Shown: positions 22,122 through 32,608, counted from the first letter of the stretch. The stretch is DNA of 64,000 nucleotides from Isoetes taiwanensis (GCA_021234155.1 JAJEKV010000002.1:37241107-37305106), one strand, 5' to 3'. The notes: generated by a model not told the origin, from the sequence alone. Numbers and translations are program-made.

Positions 22122-24113
22122 TCATAGTTTCAGTACTAGTGAACGGTGTGCTTCTACAGCTTTAAAATAGTGACCAAGCAGCATAGGGTCCTTATCAAGT
22201 AATGTCAAAAAATCATTAGCCTGTATACAGAACCTGTTTCTAATCTCTTCATAAGCTGAACAGTGTAAAAACACATGGGCTTCATCTTCGATCAACTTCT
22301 GTTCACACACCAAGCAGTACATCTCTTCTTTTGGAACATTGTACCATCTGCCCGTTTCCACATGCAGCCTATGGGAGCTTGTCCGGTATTTTGCTATGGA
22401 CTGCTTCAAGAATCTCGGAATTTGTGCTTTCAAGTACGTTTGTTCCGAATAGACCAACAACGGGTTTACTTCCGAAATATATGTGAGCATGCGTGATCCT
22501 TTGGTTGCCCATAATTTTTCTACAACACGTGTCTGTAATAGATCTCGGGCCCCAAGCTCAGTATCCGGCCAATGTTGCATACTTATTCCCCAACGTTCAG
22601 CCCATTTTAGCAAATTTTGATACCATCCTGAAGAAGTAGATTGCGACATAGCTATCTTGGATAGGTGCCCATCTGGCTGCTGGCGAATCCTGTTGACAAA
22701 GTTTATTGCCTGATAGAGAGCTTCCGCTTCCAAAGGAAGCATGCCTGCCTCTGCTAGTATAATTGCAAATGGAATTTGCTATTTAACCCCCAATTCCTCA
22801 CGGAGAAATACTTTCAACACTATTTCAATCTGCGACCAGTGATGTGCTGAGATGCAAGGCCCCCATATAGGTGATCCATATAGGATAACGGTTTGCACTA
22901 ATGTTTTGAATAAGATTTTCTTTAACCCCCAGTCATTGAGAGAAGCTTTATGACATCCAGTTAACATACCGTATAAAGCTGCTTTGCCACCTGCTATCCG
23001 TTTTCTGATACATTCTTTCCAGGAATATTTAGATGAAAACTCTAACCCTAGATATTTGTAACAATCCACTATTTCCAAAATATCACCTTTATACCTGAAT
23101 ACAGGCCTGTGAGTAGTCCCAAAGATCATCACTTTAGATTTGGCTAAATTGACTTTCATGTGTCTAGCATCACAGAAAGCAGCTAGATTATCAAGGTGAG
23201 ACTGCAAACCCTCTGGTTTATCTGCTAACAAAACCACATCGTCAGCGTATAAGAGTAATTGAATAAGACAATCACCCATGCGGGTGCCTGCTAAGCCTCT
23301 ATGACTCAACCATTCCTCCAGCTCATCTATATAAAGACCAAATAAAGTAGGGGATAATGGGCACTCCTGCCGAACACCTATTGTGCTTTGGACCTCTGCA
23401 GCAAAATCAACAGACAACCTTACTATTACCTCTGAATATAGCTTAGCAATAGCTCCTCTTATTGCTTGCGGTACTCCAAGTTGTTCCATTCTGCCCCCCA
23501 GATCCTTCCGGGGGACTGTATCAAATGCTTTTGTGAAGTCTATAAATGCCACAAACAGAGCTTGCCTAGGACCTTTAGCTTTTTCGATTAACACTCGCAG
23601 ACTGAGCACATGATCAAGGGTACAATGATGTTTCCTGAAACCTGCTTGGCCTATAGCCCTTTTCTCATTTTCATCAGCCCAACAACTTAATTTTCTCTCC
23701 AACAGACTTCCCAACAGCTTTGCGAACATACTACCTATTAAGATTGTCCTGTAATTATGCACAATGTTCTTATCTCCAGCTTTATGGATCGGCAAAACTC
23801 TATTCTCCTTCCAATCCCGAGGCAACCCTTGCCTAACAGCATGGTTTAGTAATCTAGTGGCGATCTCCATGGACTTATTCCCACTCCATTTTAGTAGTTC
23901 TACAGTCAGACCATTCAGATCTGCGGCCTTTCCATTAGACATTTCATCCAATGTGTTTTTAACATCATTAACTGTGAAAATGTCATGGTCTACATCCTCT
24001 GATTGCATGGGCTCTACATTGGGTACCGAATAAATTTCCCTAACATATGCAGCAACTCCCTTGGATCTAAGTTTGTATGTGTTTGCTTGCTTGAGATTTT
24101 CTTTCAAAATGTC
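22122..24113 (-). pseudogene. LINE ORF2, reverse transcriptase and C-terminal region
   Basis: This continues the endonuclease frame. RT blocks are visible in order: 'GKAADLNGLTVELLKW', 'LPIHKAGDKNIVHNYRTI', 'AGFRKHHCTLDHVLSLR', 'ALFVAFIDFTKAFDTVPR', 'VRQECPLSPTLFGLYIDEL', the catalytic 'LLLYADDVVLLA', 'KSKVMIFG' and 'YKYLGLEF'. A TAG at 22,779-22,781 interrupts the thumb region, after which the frame resumes and ends with a Cys/His cluster (CLVCEQKL...HVFLHC), typical of LINE C-termini. Catalytic residues are intact; only the stop codons make it inactive. No RNase H domain is seen. Confidence 0.9.
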
Positions 24114-25295
24114 TTAGGATGCTCGCAGAACCAGTTCCTGAGATTTTTCCTGCCTTCTCTGGAAGTAACTTCTTTTCTTCTTCCTTATAAGAGCTTTGTA
24201 CCACTTTGGCTTGCGCAAACAACCAGCAGGTAGCTTTGCTCTAGTCAAACGGCAATCCATATCCCACCAACCATTATATCTGGGCTTTCTTTGTCTTGTA
24301 CATCCAAATGTACTCGTGGCTGCTGTATGCAATATAGTTGCAAATTGGACTGCATCTTTTTCTACAATCCCTGACCATGTGACGTCTGGTAACAAACCCT
24401 CAAGACAATTCTTATATTGGTCTCTCTTCCTATGATCTAGCTTCAGCTTGGGCACAAACTTGGCCTCACTTTTCTTGAAAGAAACAAAACCTGCCAATTC
24501 AAAATACAATGGCGCATGATCAGACTCAGGCATCTTGTTTGCCACATGAAAACTCCTTACCGAGTTTTGCTTATTAGCTAGCAGATAATCAACTGTGCTT
24601 GAGCCCAAATGACTATAGCATGTGTTTTTGCATGAGTCCGGGAAGCTAGTAATGCCATTTAATATTTTGAGGTTACAAATTGTCCCTAACTCCAAGAATA
24701 GATCACCTGAACTATTTTTCACAGAATCTGCAGATTGCCGTTTGAAGGATACATCTTCATCCTCTATCAGACGAATATCACCCAATGTTTCATAAGAGGT
24801 CGCTTGCAGGTTCTTGGTTCGTAAATTGAAGTCACCAACCAAAAGTGTTTCTCCCAATTCTGAAATCTTAAGAGTATCTTTACAAAGCTCATGAAATGGA
24901 TTTGCCCTGCCTAATTCGACATGATCATAAATGCACATGTTCAGTGGAGCAAAGTAGCATAATGCAATATACTTGCTTTCACGCAGCATGTCAATCCTTA
25001 TCCACAAATATTGATTCAGTTTATGCTTAGAGTGCAGGTGGATGCGATGTGCCATATCAGTTTTTGCGTATGCAGCAATGCCTCCAAACCCTCTTCCTGC
25101 GCCTGGTTCCTTCTCATTCCATGCACTTCCCACAAAAGAAAACCCATGTAAGTCAGGAAGGGCTCGTGATTGGTGTTCCCAAGTTTCAGAGAGCAGTAAT
25201 AGGTCTACATCTTGCCAAGCTGCTACCGAGGCCTCCATTCTCTCCTGAGATAGCCCACGGACGTTCCATGCTAACACCTTCAAGGCCCGAAATTC
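24114..25295 (-). pseudogene. LINE ORF2, endonuclease part
   Basis: The frame opens right after the ORF1 stop and is open to the TAA at 24,114-24,116. It begins 'ALKVLAWNVRGLSQERM' and has the AP-endonuclease hallmarks in order: WNVRGL (catalytic Asn), LLLSETW (metal-binding Glu), a GG in 'GFGGIAAYA', 'LLVGDFNLR' and 'ESDHAPLYFEL'. This enzyme nicks the target DNA for target-primed reverse transcription. The first ATG after the stop lies beyond the catalytic Asn, so a separate ORF2 start is not obvious. The C-terminal stop (TCC TAA GAC) cuts it from the reverse transcriptase, so I score the gene as broken although all endonuclease motifs look intact. Confidence 0.88.
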
Positions 25296-25829
25296 CTATT
25301 CTTTTCTCCGCTTAGTTATAACTGCCTTCCCACTGATGTCCAAGAATGCTACGACACCATTTGCCCTTGCCTCTTTTACCTTGATCCATTCTTTCTTTCT
25401 GGTTTCCAATTGTGCTAGAGTTAGATCTTGGTCCAGCCAAATTGGATGGCCTTTTAAGGCACTACGATTTTGCATAACTCTATTTCTGTCCTCCTCAGTT
25501 TTAAATTTAACTAGAATAGGTCTTTTAAAACCCTGTTTGCCTATTCGTCTGCAATGTATGTATTGAGGCTCATGAAGATGCATGGTGTCTCTGAAAAACT
25601 CATCGATTACTCCGGAGACATCCTCACCTTCATGTTCTGTTAGGCCTGAAATTTTTAAGTTTCGGGCCCTGGCTTGTTGCTCAATACTCTCAGACAAAAC
25701 CCTGTCCTGGTGCAAGATCATTTGCTCCTTGGTGGTTTCAGCCACCAAGTTTGCCAGCCTGGATTGCAATTCAGCAATAGTTTCCTGAAACTTTGATTCT
25801 TGCCCTTGCCCAGAATTATATGTCTTCAT
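25296..25829 (-). CDS. LINE ORF1 protein (RNA-binding, coiled coil + RRM type)
   Basis: 177 aa. Residues about 1-55 are rich in Q, E, L and A with heptad-like spacing (coiled coil). The following part reads 'ARNLKISGLTEHEGEDV', then 'IHCRRIGK', 'RPILVKFKTEEDRNRVM' and 'IWLDQDLT', the pattern of L1-type (Transposase_22-like) ORF1 proteins, in which the RRM binds the element RNA. The upstream limit may be truncated, since the frame begins near the element's left boundary. The stop (TAG, 25,296-25,298) is in frame with the endonuclease and only four codons separate them, so ORF1 and ORF2 are either one frame cut by a CAG to TAG mutation or are linked by readthrough. Confidence 0.82.
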   Translation of the reverse strand: MKTYNSGQGQESKFQETIAELQSRLANLVAETTKEQMILHQDRVLSESIEQQARARNLKISGLTEHEGEDVSGVIDEFFRDTMHLHEPQYIHCRRIGKQGFKRPILVKFKTEEDRNRVMQNRSALKGHPIWLDQDLTLAQLETRKKEWIKVKEARANGVVAFLDISGKAVITKRRKE

Positions 25830-25912
25830 GTATGTAACTTTAAATGGTTATTTTAAGCATAAGTAATTCTCTTTTGTGAAATCAAAAGCCTAGAAAATCC
25901 AATTCAAACATT

Positions 25913-25942
25913 ACTAGTAACGGGTGCCGCCCGGCATTGCCG
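25913..25942 (-). mobile_element. Helitron-like 3' terminus (minus strand)
   Basis: On the minus strand, the palindrome CGGCA-a-TGCCG (25,942-25,932) is followed 14 nt later by CTAG and T (25,917-25,913). The sequence resembles the end at 15,572-15,602 (shared 'GCCGGGC', '-AC-CGTT-CTAGT'), so both probably belong to one family. The body would extend to the right. No 5' end or Rep gene was found. Confidence 0.4.
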
Positions 25943-26570
25943 ATTCCATTGTAGAAATTGGACTTAATTCCTTGCGTTTGGATAATTAATTATTTCTTCT
26001 TCTAGGTGTCCTATTCCTATTGTATTAATATAGGAGCGAATGATATTTTCCAATAAGTGCATCAACCCTTATAAATTTGAATACTATGTCTTGCCATGTC
26101 TTGTTACACTGTACATGCACCATGATGGTTGTCTCATGTTTTGTTAGAATGTGCGTGCACCATGATAATCGTATCCATCCTTGTATTAGATGTGATTGTT
26201 CATTTAAGTCCATGAATGGAAGTTGTACGCCAATGCGTTGGAGCCGAGAATATGCTTTTCTGCCTAGTTAAGATCAGATGAAATTGTACACCAATGCATT
26301 GGAGATGCTTTTGTGCCTAGTGAAGATGAAATGTTTAGATGAGTACTCGTGCCTTGTAACATCGTGTATTTACCAAGCTTTTTTCATTGTTACTTTTATG
26401 TGGCACTTGCAAAAAGGAATACCCCAAAATTAGAGCTGGATTGAAGAGGAAGTTTTACTCAGTCTTCATAGATTTTAGGGTAGATGTCATTAGGGTTGTT
26501 GCATCATGTGCAATGGTACCTAAATCATATGACACCCTAAGAACACATCATCCAAGAGAACATGCTATAG
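25943..26570. other. Intergenic, possibly Helitron body
   Basis: No gene seen. Short imperfect repeats such as 'gtgc-tgcaccatgat' (26,112-26,167) and 'ccaatgcgttggag/ccaatgcattggag' (26,230-26,305) are present. Confidence 0.4.
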
Positions 26571-26571
26571 T

Positions 26572-26989
26572 CACACAAACCATTAACATTATTAACACAA
26601 ACCATTGCATTTAACACATTTATTAAAATCCCCCTTAAACCCCCTTTGATTTGGGTGCATATTCACACGGGGGGTTACTCCGGGCAACGAGAGCTGTCGG
26701 ATGGGCATATTTGCCCTTTATTCCAAGATCTGGACCGTACATAGCGTTCCTCGTTTGTGGGGTATGCATGTACAAGTTTTTGTATACTGTATATTAAGGT
26801 TTGCAAAATACTATAAGGTTTGAGAGAATGTACTTAATGGTGTTAATTTTGTACATGTATTGTAAATATGTTTTTGGGGCTCTCGCTGCCCTACGTAACC
26901 CCCCGTGTGAATATGCACCCAAACCAAAGGGGGTTTAAGGGGGATTTTAATTTAAATCTGTTAATAATGTTAATGGTAGTTGTGTGTTG
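26572..26989. mobile_element. Foldback MITE with long terminal inverted repeats
   Basis: The core arms, 26,622-26,694 and 26,879-26,951, are 73 bp each and nearly perfect reverse complements, starting 'attaaaatcccccttaaacc' and including 'gcatattcacacggggggtt'. The complementarity continues outward with small indels (shared 'accattaacattattaaca'), giving outer limits near 26,572 and 26,989. The 184-bp centre is AT-rich and non-coding. Long TIRs with a non-coding centre define a MITE or foldback element. I could not settle the target-site duplication, so the superfamily is open. Confidence 0.85.
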
Positions 26990-27916
26990 ATTGTTATATT
27001 AAAAAAATTTTGGGCCCTTCATGCCCTAACTAAAGCAAACATAGGTAAACTTTACGGGCTAGTTAGCCTGTTTATGTAAGTATGTAAGTGCCAAGAAATA
27101 TACACTATAGAGGTTGTTTATGTAAGTACATAAGTGCCAAAAAATAAACAACTGTAAGAATATGGTGATTTGCTATTTATGCATCGTTGTGCTGAAGGAA
27201 AGCATCAGTGCTCCTCATTCTGCTCCCCTTTCTTCTAACGGTTTTTTGATCAGTTAATCATGCAGTTGAACACCAGGTAAACCATTGCAGCAGCCACATA
27301 AGCAGATGTTACATATATCTTGGCTGTAAACACAACCATACCATCAGTTACATGAGAATCTTAATGCACAAGTTAAAACATTATAGAATAATATTACATT
27401 ATTTATGGTAAAACATGTTATCGGACCTGTTGATCTAGATAAAACTATTCATCAGCAATGTAAAAAATTCCACACAAGTGACAAATCTAAGGACATCAAA
27501 TTGTTCCGCGTGAGTAGCAGACATTAGTTCAATTTCATGTAGCCAGCTGGTATGGTACAAACTTGGAGGAGGGCACTACTCATTAGCAATGTAAAAAATT
27601 TCCACACCAACAATCAGAAAACAAGTCCAAGAACGCCAATGCTTCACATGATAAGCAGATAATACCAGCTTGTAGGCTTGATATCCTTCCATGATCTGTA
27701 ACCAGCAAGAAAGAAACCAAAGCATGCTAGGTTATGATTATATTGCTCAATTCAAACCCCCAAAGTTTGCATTTCAAATCACCTAATTTACTTTCTGTTA
27801 ATTTCCATGCCTAATTTCTTATTGAGAACACAAGAACCTGACTGCAATCCTCTGTTATTATAAAGGTATTCAAATTGACTATCAATAGGAATTGGCCCAG
27901 AGATCTAGAAGGCGGC
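26990..27916. other. Intergenic, no gene seen
   Basis: AT-rich DNA. The phrase 'catcagcaatgtaaaaaatt' (27,452) recurs as 'cattagcaatgtaaaaaatt' (27,581), so some older duplication is present, but there is no gene. Confidence 0.4.
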
Positions 27917-28439
27917 CTCTCTGTAGTCTGTAGAGCTCATTAGATTGTTTGATTCCTTCAAAATACCCATCATTCAAAGGCATCTCCACATGAAGGCCGC
28001 CTTGAAGAATGTCTCCCAACTCTGGAAGCTAAAAGTAGCTCCAAAATCTTCATTTAAAACACATTCGTGCTCCCATCTTCTGAAAGACAAAATGCTGTAA
28101 GGGCATAAATCCAGGCACAAAGGAAGTTCCAGGGGATGCAAAGGGGGCATCCCAGGCACAAAAGATATGTGGTGATCTTGATCCATGTAACTAGCTGCAG
28201 AAAAGAAAAGAAGACACCGTCAAAACTTGTCACAGAAGAAGATTTTGTCAAAACTTATCACATTTCAAAAGAAAAAAAACACAGAACTAGACGAAGCTCA
28301 CCTTTAGGGTTTAAAGGAACATATCCTTCGTCCATGAGGCGCGGCAAAACAGAAACAATCTAATCATTGGCAACGCAAGTAGGAATAAGCAGCAAAAGGA
28401 ATGCAAAAGTTTTTTGCATGGGTCTTGTTGTCGTTGCAG
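27917..28439. repeat. Duplicated block, left copy (partner 48,082-48,603)
   Basis: This 523-bp block is nearly identical to 48,082-48,603, the sequence directly outside the 5' LTR of the full-length chromovirus. Both copies stop matching at the same 'tgtcgtt-cag'. The left copy therefore looks like a second version of the element's insertion-site flank. The small frames inside it are not recognisable as genes. Confidence 0.9.
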
Positions 28440-28448
28440 GAGAAGACT

Positions 28449-28892
28449 TCAGAAAACCCTGTTGTCTACAAACCCTGGATCCCTGGTTTCAACCTTTTCC
28501 AGGTCGAGATCATTTAAACTGTCTGAATCGATACCGACCTCATCCCTTTCTTCTATTATTTTAGTGATCTTTATTTTGCTTGGACGCTTCTGCCATACAT
28601 GACAATGTTGCCTTGAAACCCACAAGACCTGTGGCTTTATTCCTTGCTCTATTCTTCTGCAGTACCTCACCGACCCATTTCCCTCTGCCAGTTTTTTGCT
28701 TTTCATGGGACTCTTGGAACCATCTACAGCCCCTTCTATAGTTATAGAAATTGAATCAGATATGGGGTTCAACCTCAAAGAACCATAACACCCAGGCTCT
28801 GCAACAAGGTAAGAAAATAGGCTTAGCTGATCCGACATGATCCATGGCCTTTCGAATATAGCAGAGGACCAGATACGGCATGGGCAGAACAA
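28449..28892 (-). CDS. Hypothetical protein, 147 aa
   Basis: An open frame of 147 codons starts just outside the duplicated block. It contains no motif I recognise; the C-terminal half is charged ('RPSKIKITKIIEERDEVG', then 'LNDLDLEKVETRD'). It has no clear promoter or partner gene, and chance is a fair explanation at this length. Reported only as the longest open frame in this stretch. Confidence 0.2.
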   Translation of the reverse strand: MFCPCRIWSSAIFERPWIMSDQLSLFSYLVAEPGCYGSLRLNPISDSISITIEGAVDGSKSPMKSKKLAEGNGSVRYCRRIEQGIKPQVLWVSRQHCHVWQKRPSKIKITKIIEERDEVGIDSDSLNDLDLEKVETRDPGFVDNRVF

Positions 28893-28959
28893 ACCCTAAG
28901 TTGAAGGGTTTCGAGCATAGAACCTTAAATTATAAAAAATATATATCAAAATTTAGGGA

Positions 28960-29120
28960 TTCAACCATTGGAAAGTGTCACGAAAATTAAAGTGAGCGTA
29001 TGTGCACTCTAGATGTACCGATTAGTACGTCTCATGGAATACTATCATCAAATCATATAAAAACCTTAGGAAAAAAAGTACAAAAATACAAAAGCAACCC
29101 CATGTTATAATGCTAGATAT
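28960..29120. repeat. Dispersed repeat, copy 2 (partner at 9,690)
   Basis: Matches 9,690-9,845 in the same orientation: 'gcactctaga', 'gattagtac', 'aaaaaccttag', 'gtacaaaaa' and 'atgctagatatt' occur in the same order and spacing, with scattered changes. Confidence 0.6.
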
Positions 29121-29124
29121 TCAT

Positions 29125-30054
29125 TCAATCTTGTTAATTTGAAAGTTTCCGGTCTGGAGAAAAACGTTTTTGGATTTTTTTAGCAAATTTTTCTATGGTT
29201 GTGGGGCTTTTTGTTGCCGGAAATAAAATCTGATTTGCCAAAAATCGAGATTTCATTTTAATATTTCTCTTTCCAATCAATTTGTCCCCTTTCAATTTAC
29301 GACCAGGCCTCGAATTTAGATTTTGCACTAACCAGCAAAAATGCCGCCCTTCATCTATACTAATCGGATTTTTGAGAAAAACACCCCTAATTTGCCGGAT
29401 TTTACACTAATTTTATAAAATTTTGACCAGAAATTTGCCTGCATATACTTTATCAAATCGGATATTTCTAACTTTAATCGGAAATTCTGGGGAGGAACCC
29501 CCCTAATTTCGACCCTTGTTTACGACATGGTTATGCTACGATTATAGCCCAAAAGTCAATTCTGCAATCAGAGGCAGAATTCGAATCTCATCATCAAGCT
29601 TGCTAAATAGAGTTTTGATATCTTTCTACTTTCTAACATGGACGAAAGACCTAATATGGCTACGCTGGGTATGGGTATTCGAGGGCAGAATATGGATCCT
29701 CATAAAATTAGCCTTTTGAGGTACAACTTTATTGTTTGAGCATTGTCTGGTTTTATGCCCTCACTTGCAGGCTGCCTGGGATTGGGTCAGGGCTCTGTTT
29801 CAGGTGAGATTGACTAGCCAACAGTTGCTGCTTCATGTGTATCCTGGTGCTTGATCGCTCTTGCAGCAGCAAGGCTTGCATCTGTGCGTGGCTTGGTTGG
29901 TGTGGCTGATTTGAAAGCGGCGGCGGTTGTAGATCCTTCAGGGGATTCAGCAGCCTGCAGCCTCTCTGATTCCTCGACTCAGGTACAAGCTATTTCAAAG
30001 CTTTCTGGTATTCCCGGAATTAGTAGAGTGGAAGTTTGCAATTTGGCGGGACTT
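29125..30054. other. Intergenic up to the truncated chromovirus
   Basis: No gene recognised. A plus-strand frame opens at 29,851 and runs into the element as an antisense shadow. The sequence directly left of 30,055 does not match the element and marks its truncation point. Confidence 0.4.
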
Positions 30055-30300
30055 CCTCAATGCCTTGCTGAGGTAGTGGTGGGGGTGGAGGTGGCGCATG
30101 TGCATATTCTTGGGCATTCATCAATGGGGTGGCCCAGTGGATCAGTTGATGCATCTGATTCCTCATCTGGACGAGCCTTGCATTGATTGATTCCACTGTC
30201 ATTTCCTCGTTGTTGTCATCTTGATCACGTCCAAATAGGTTTGTGGGTACCCACTGGTGATGTCGGCCCTGGCCTTGAGAACCTGAGCCGGTGTTCCTTG
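30055..30300 (-). pseudogene. Gag N-terminal fragment (copy 1)
   Basis: The minus strand reads 'RNTGSGSQGQGRHHQWVPTN', 'LFGRDQDDNNEEMTVES' and continues 'RLVQMRNQMHQLIHWATP' to a proline run, matching the start of gag at 40,525-40,770 in copy 2. After 'GIEE' (about 30,056) homology ends. This proves that gag lies directly downstream of ORF2 in the original element, about 200 bp beyond the ORF2 stop. Confidence 0.85.
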
Positions 30301-30529
30301 CTGCAAGGATTAATCATCAATACTTGTTATTTGGTTACACATTAATCATATTTGTTTACAATTGAATTGTTGTTAGGTACAAAAGAAATCATGTGAAAAT
30401 TCCACTTACAAGTTAAGATCATAATAAGTCATTAATATTTAGAGATACATTTCATGAAATACATGATAATATCTAAAAAAGAGATTATTCAATACAATTT
30501 AAATGAGACAAAGCAAGTTTCTTTTTCCA

Positions 30530-32080
30530 TCATCGATGGCCCTTCATGATGTTGAAGAAGTTCTTGATGTTCTTGAGATGTAGCCTTTTGCCGACGTTGT
30601 GCAAGATCCTTGCGGCTGATCCTCCTTCAAGTGCTCTTGCCATCTGGGGTGCTGGGAGTTCGGGTGCTGTTGCCGCCACTACTGACAAATGTGCATCCCT
30701 GAGGTGGCCCCTGGCGAAGTCGATGCAGTGAAGAGCTACGGATCTCTTAAAAAGGATGACATGATCCAATCCGTAGTCTAGTCTGGCGTGCTGCCCAAAG
30801 CCCGAGAGGGCTATGAGGAGCGCGACAGACTCTTCTCCTCTTGGGCTAAACTCCTTGTGGAATACTATCATCTGCCCTTGGCTAAGAGCTGGAAGATAGT
30901 ATCGAAGCGCCTTACCTTTCCCCGCGATGTTGGACCCTGTGCCTCTCCTGCCAGCTGCTTCCCCATAGATGTCAATTGCTATGAGGTCTTCGTGGTCCCT
31001 CCACATTGTGGTAGCGTTCTCCAAGTTGATGTTGGAGCGTGACTCACGCGAACTCCTGGAATGGACTGGTCGGCTAGAGCTTGGACCTCTTCCTGGCTTA
31101 TACAATCTGCTTTGTATCTGCTAGAACTCCTCCTTCGGGATGATGGGCTCCTGTTGTTGATACATCTGCCTTATCTGCTGATAAGCTTGTATATCCGACA
31201 TTGTCTCCCCGGCGTAGGAGTGTCGCTCCGCTACTTCCCTTGGGATTTCCTGGTAGGAGTAGTCGATGAAATCGCTGCCCTGCTCTTGTGCAATTAAGCC
31301 TAGGAGCTCATCGATTCTGAGACCTTCTTCTTGGCAATGGGGAAGGTTGATGATGTCGTTAGCCAAGATGTACTCCTCGCCGTCGATGATCACTGGTGAC
31401 AGGGCTGTGATGCCAACTGGCGGTTCAAAATCTCGCCTTAGTGTGCCTTCCTGCCTAGCTATTAGCCTCTCCATCCTTGTTGCCTCTCTCATCTCCCAAC
31501 TTGGGTTCTCCTCCCCTTGCTGCTCGTAATCTTGCTCGATCTGCAGCATGGGTGTTCCAGCGGTCGCGCCATAGTACTCGTACTCTGTAGAGTCGATCTC
31601 ATGGATGCTGATCTGCTCCCTTCGGGTGTCGAGAGGTGCTAGATCTAAGGGCTGAATTGAGGGCTCACCTGCCTTGTTGATTGACTTATACTGCATGAAC
31701 AAAGCTAAGGCTGCAGGAGCTGAGAGGTACCTATGCCTATTATGCTTGCAAGTCATATAGTCAGGCATATGTCTAGTCCTATCCCACAGCTTGTTTTTGG
31801 ATCCCCCTCCTAAAGCTTGGCTAAGCGAGCCTAGGGATACCCATTTCCCTCCCCTAGGCAGCAAGCTAACTTCCCAGGGTAGGATCTGCTGGTCATATTG
31901 GCACATGATATCAGTGTAGAAGGGAGTTCTGGTCAATGTTGCATGAAGATCAAAGAGGTGATCGAAGACATGGAAGGCTTGGTCAGCAGGAAGATCACGG
32001 ATATGATTGGCAGCATCATACCATCGAACGAAGTTAGAGGGCGCCATGAAGCAGGGATGGGTGTAGAAAATGGCTTGCAA
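30530..32080 (-). pseudogene. Chromovirus ORF2, unknown protein (copy 1, one stop)
   Basis: About 517 codons with a single in-frame TAG at 31,121-31,123, where copy 2 has CAG (Gln). The protein begins 'MQAIFYTHPCFMAPSNFVRW' and has no motif I can name. It contains an aromatic-rich N-terminal half, an acidic middle ('TEYEYYGATAG', 'EQQGEENPSWEMREATRMER'), a Gln-rich patch ('QAYQQIRQMYQQQEP'), a Ser/Arg patch ('[17 protein letters not shown]') and a C-terminus ending 'HLKNIKNFFNIMKGHR'. It lies between ORF1 and gag in the sense direction. Its position suggests a structural or regulatory element protein, but that is inference; it is neither gag nor envelope by any feature I can see. Confidence 0.75.
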
Positions 32081-32342
32081 AGATCAATGGGGAGCTAGAA
32101 AATCGCCTAGGGTGCTAAGAGTACTTTTGTTGCAGGGAAAATGACAAATGAGGCCCCCTTTTATAGACTAGGGTCTGCCTCGGGTTCCGTGCACAAGGGT
32201 TCTTGATGGGGAAGACTTTCGTTCTAGGCTTACGGGTGTCCAAATGAGCTATCATGAAGTGCAAATCTAAGCAAAACAAGGCAAGAAACACTACATGGCA
32301 GGTTGTTAGGTCAAAATTGGTCAAATTAGGCCAAAAAGGGTC

Positions 32343-32608
32343 AAATCGGAAGGGTTCGCGCGAAAGGGCGTTCCAAAACGTTTGGAAGGGGGTTTGGCGC
32401 GGACCCTTCCGGTTTCGCAATTTTGAAACAAATTTGACGAATTTTTAAGGTTTGAAAGATCCTAACATGACTAATTGCACAATTCTAGCTTAGCATGCAA
32501 CTTTTCCTGAGCAAAATGGACGTCCAGAAGCCAAATCGGAAGGGTTCGCGCGAAAGGGCGTTCCAAAACGTTTGGAAGGGGGTTTGGCGCGGACCCTTCC
32601 GGTTTCGC
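32343..32608. repeat. Paired 76-bp repeats, each a strong hairpin (copy 1)
   Basis: The blocks 32,343-32,418 and 32,533-32,608 are identical. Each contains GGAAGGGTTCGCGC and, 35 bp on, GCGCGGACCCTTCC (13 of 14 complementary), enclosing a second near-palindrome TTCCAAAACGTTTGGAA. The pair lies between the ORF1 stop and the ORF2 start, so in the element RNA it would form two tandem nested stem-loops in the intergenic leader of ORF2. Both blocks are also present in copy 2 (44,329-44,391 and 44,519-44,581). Confidence 0.9.

Larger units (their letters stand above)
22049..25860 (-). mobile_element. LINE (L1-like non-LTR retrotransposon), nearly complete
   Basis: The element runs right to left: ORF1 (coiled coil plus RRM-like), apurinic endonuclease, reverse transcriptase and a C-terminal Cys/His region, followed by a 0.1-kb 3' UTR. 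It ends at 22,049-22,075 in an (ATTAC)n short tandem repeat in place of a poly(A) tail. All coding parts share one reading frame and are separated only by single stop codons at 25,296-25,298 (TAG), 24,114-24,116 (TAA) and 22,779-22,781 (TAG). Target-site duplications were not found. The 5' end is close to 25,860, so the 5' UTR is missing or very short. Confidence 0.9.

Noticed and set aside
30530-32080. ORF2 as an envelope-like protein
   Set aside because: Envelope-like genes of plant gypsy elements lie downstream of pol and have signal or membrane segments; ORF2 is upstream of gag and has no hydrophobic segment.
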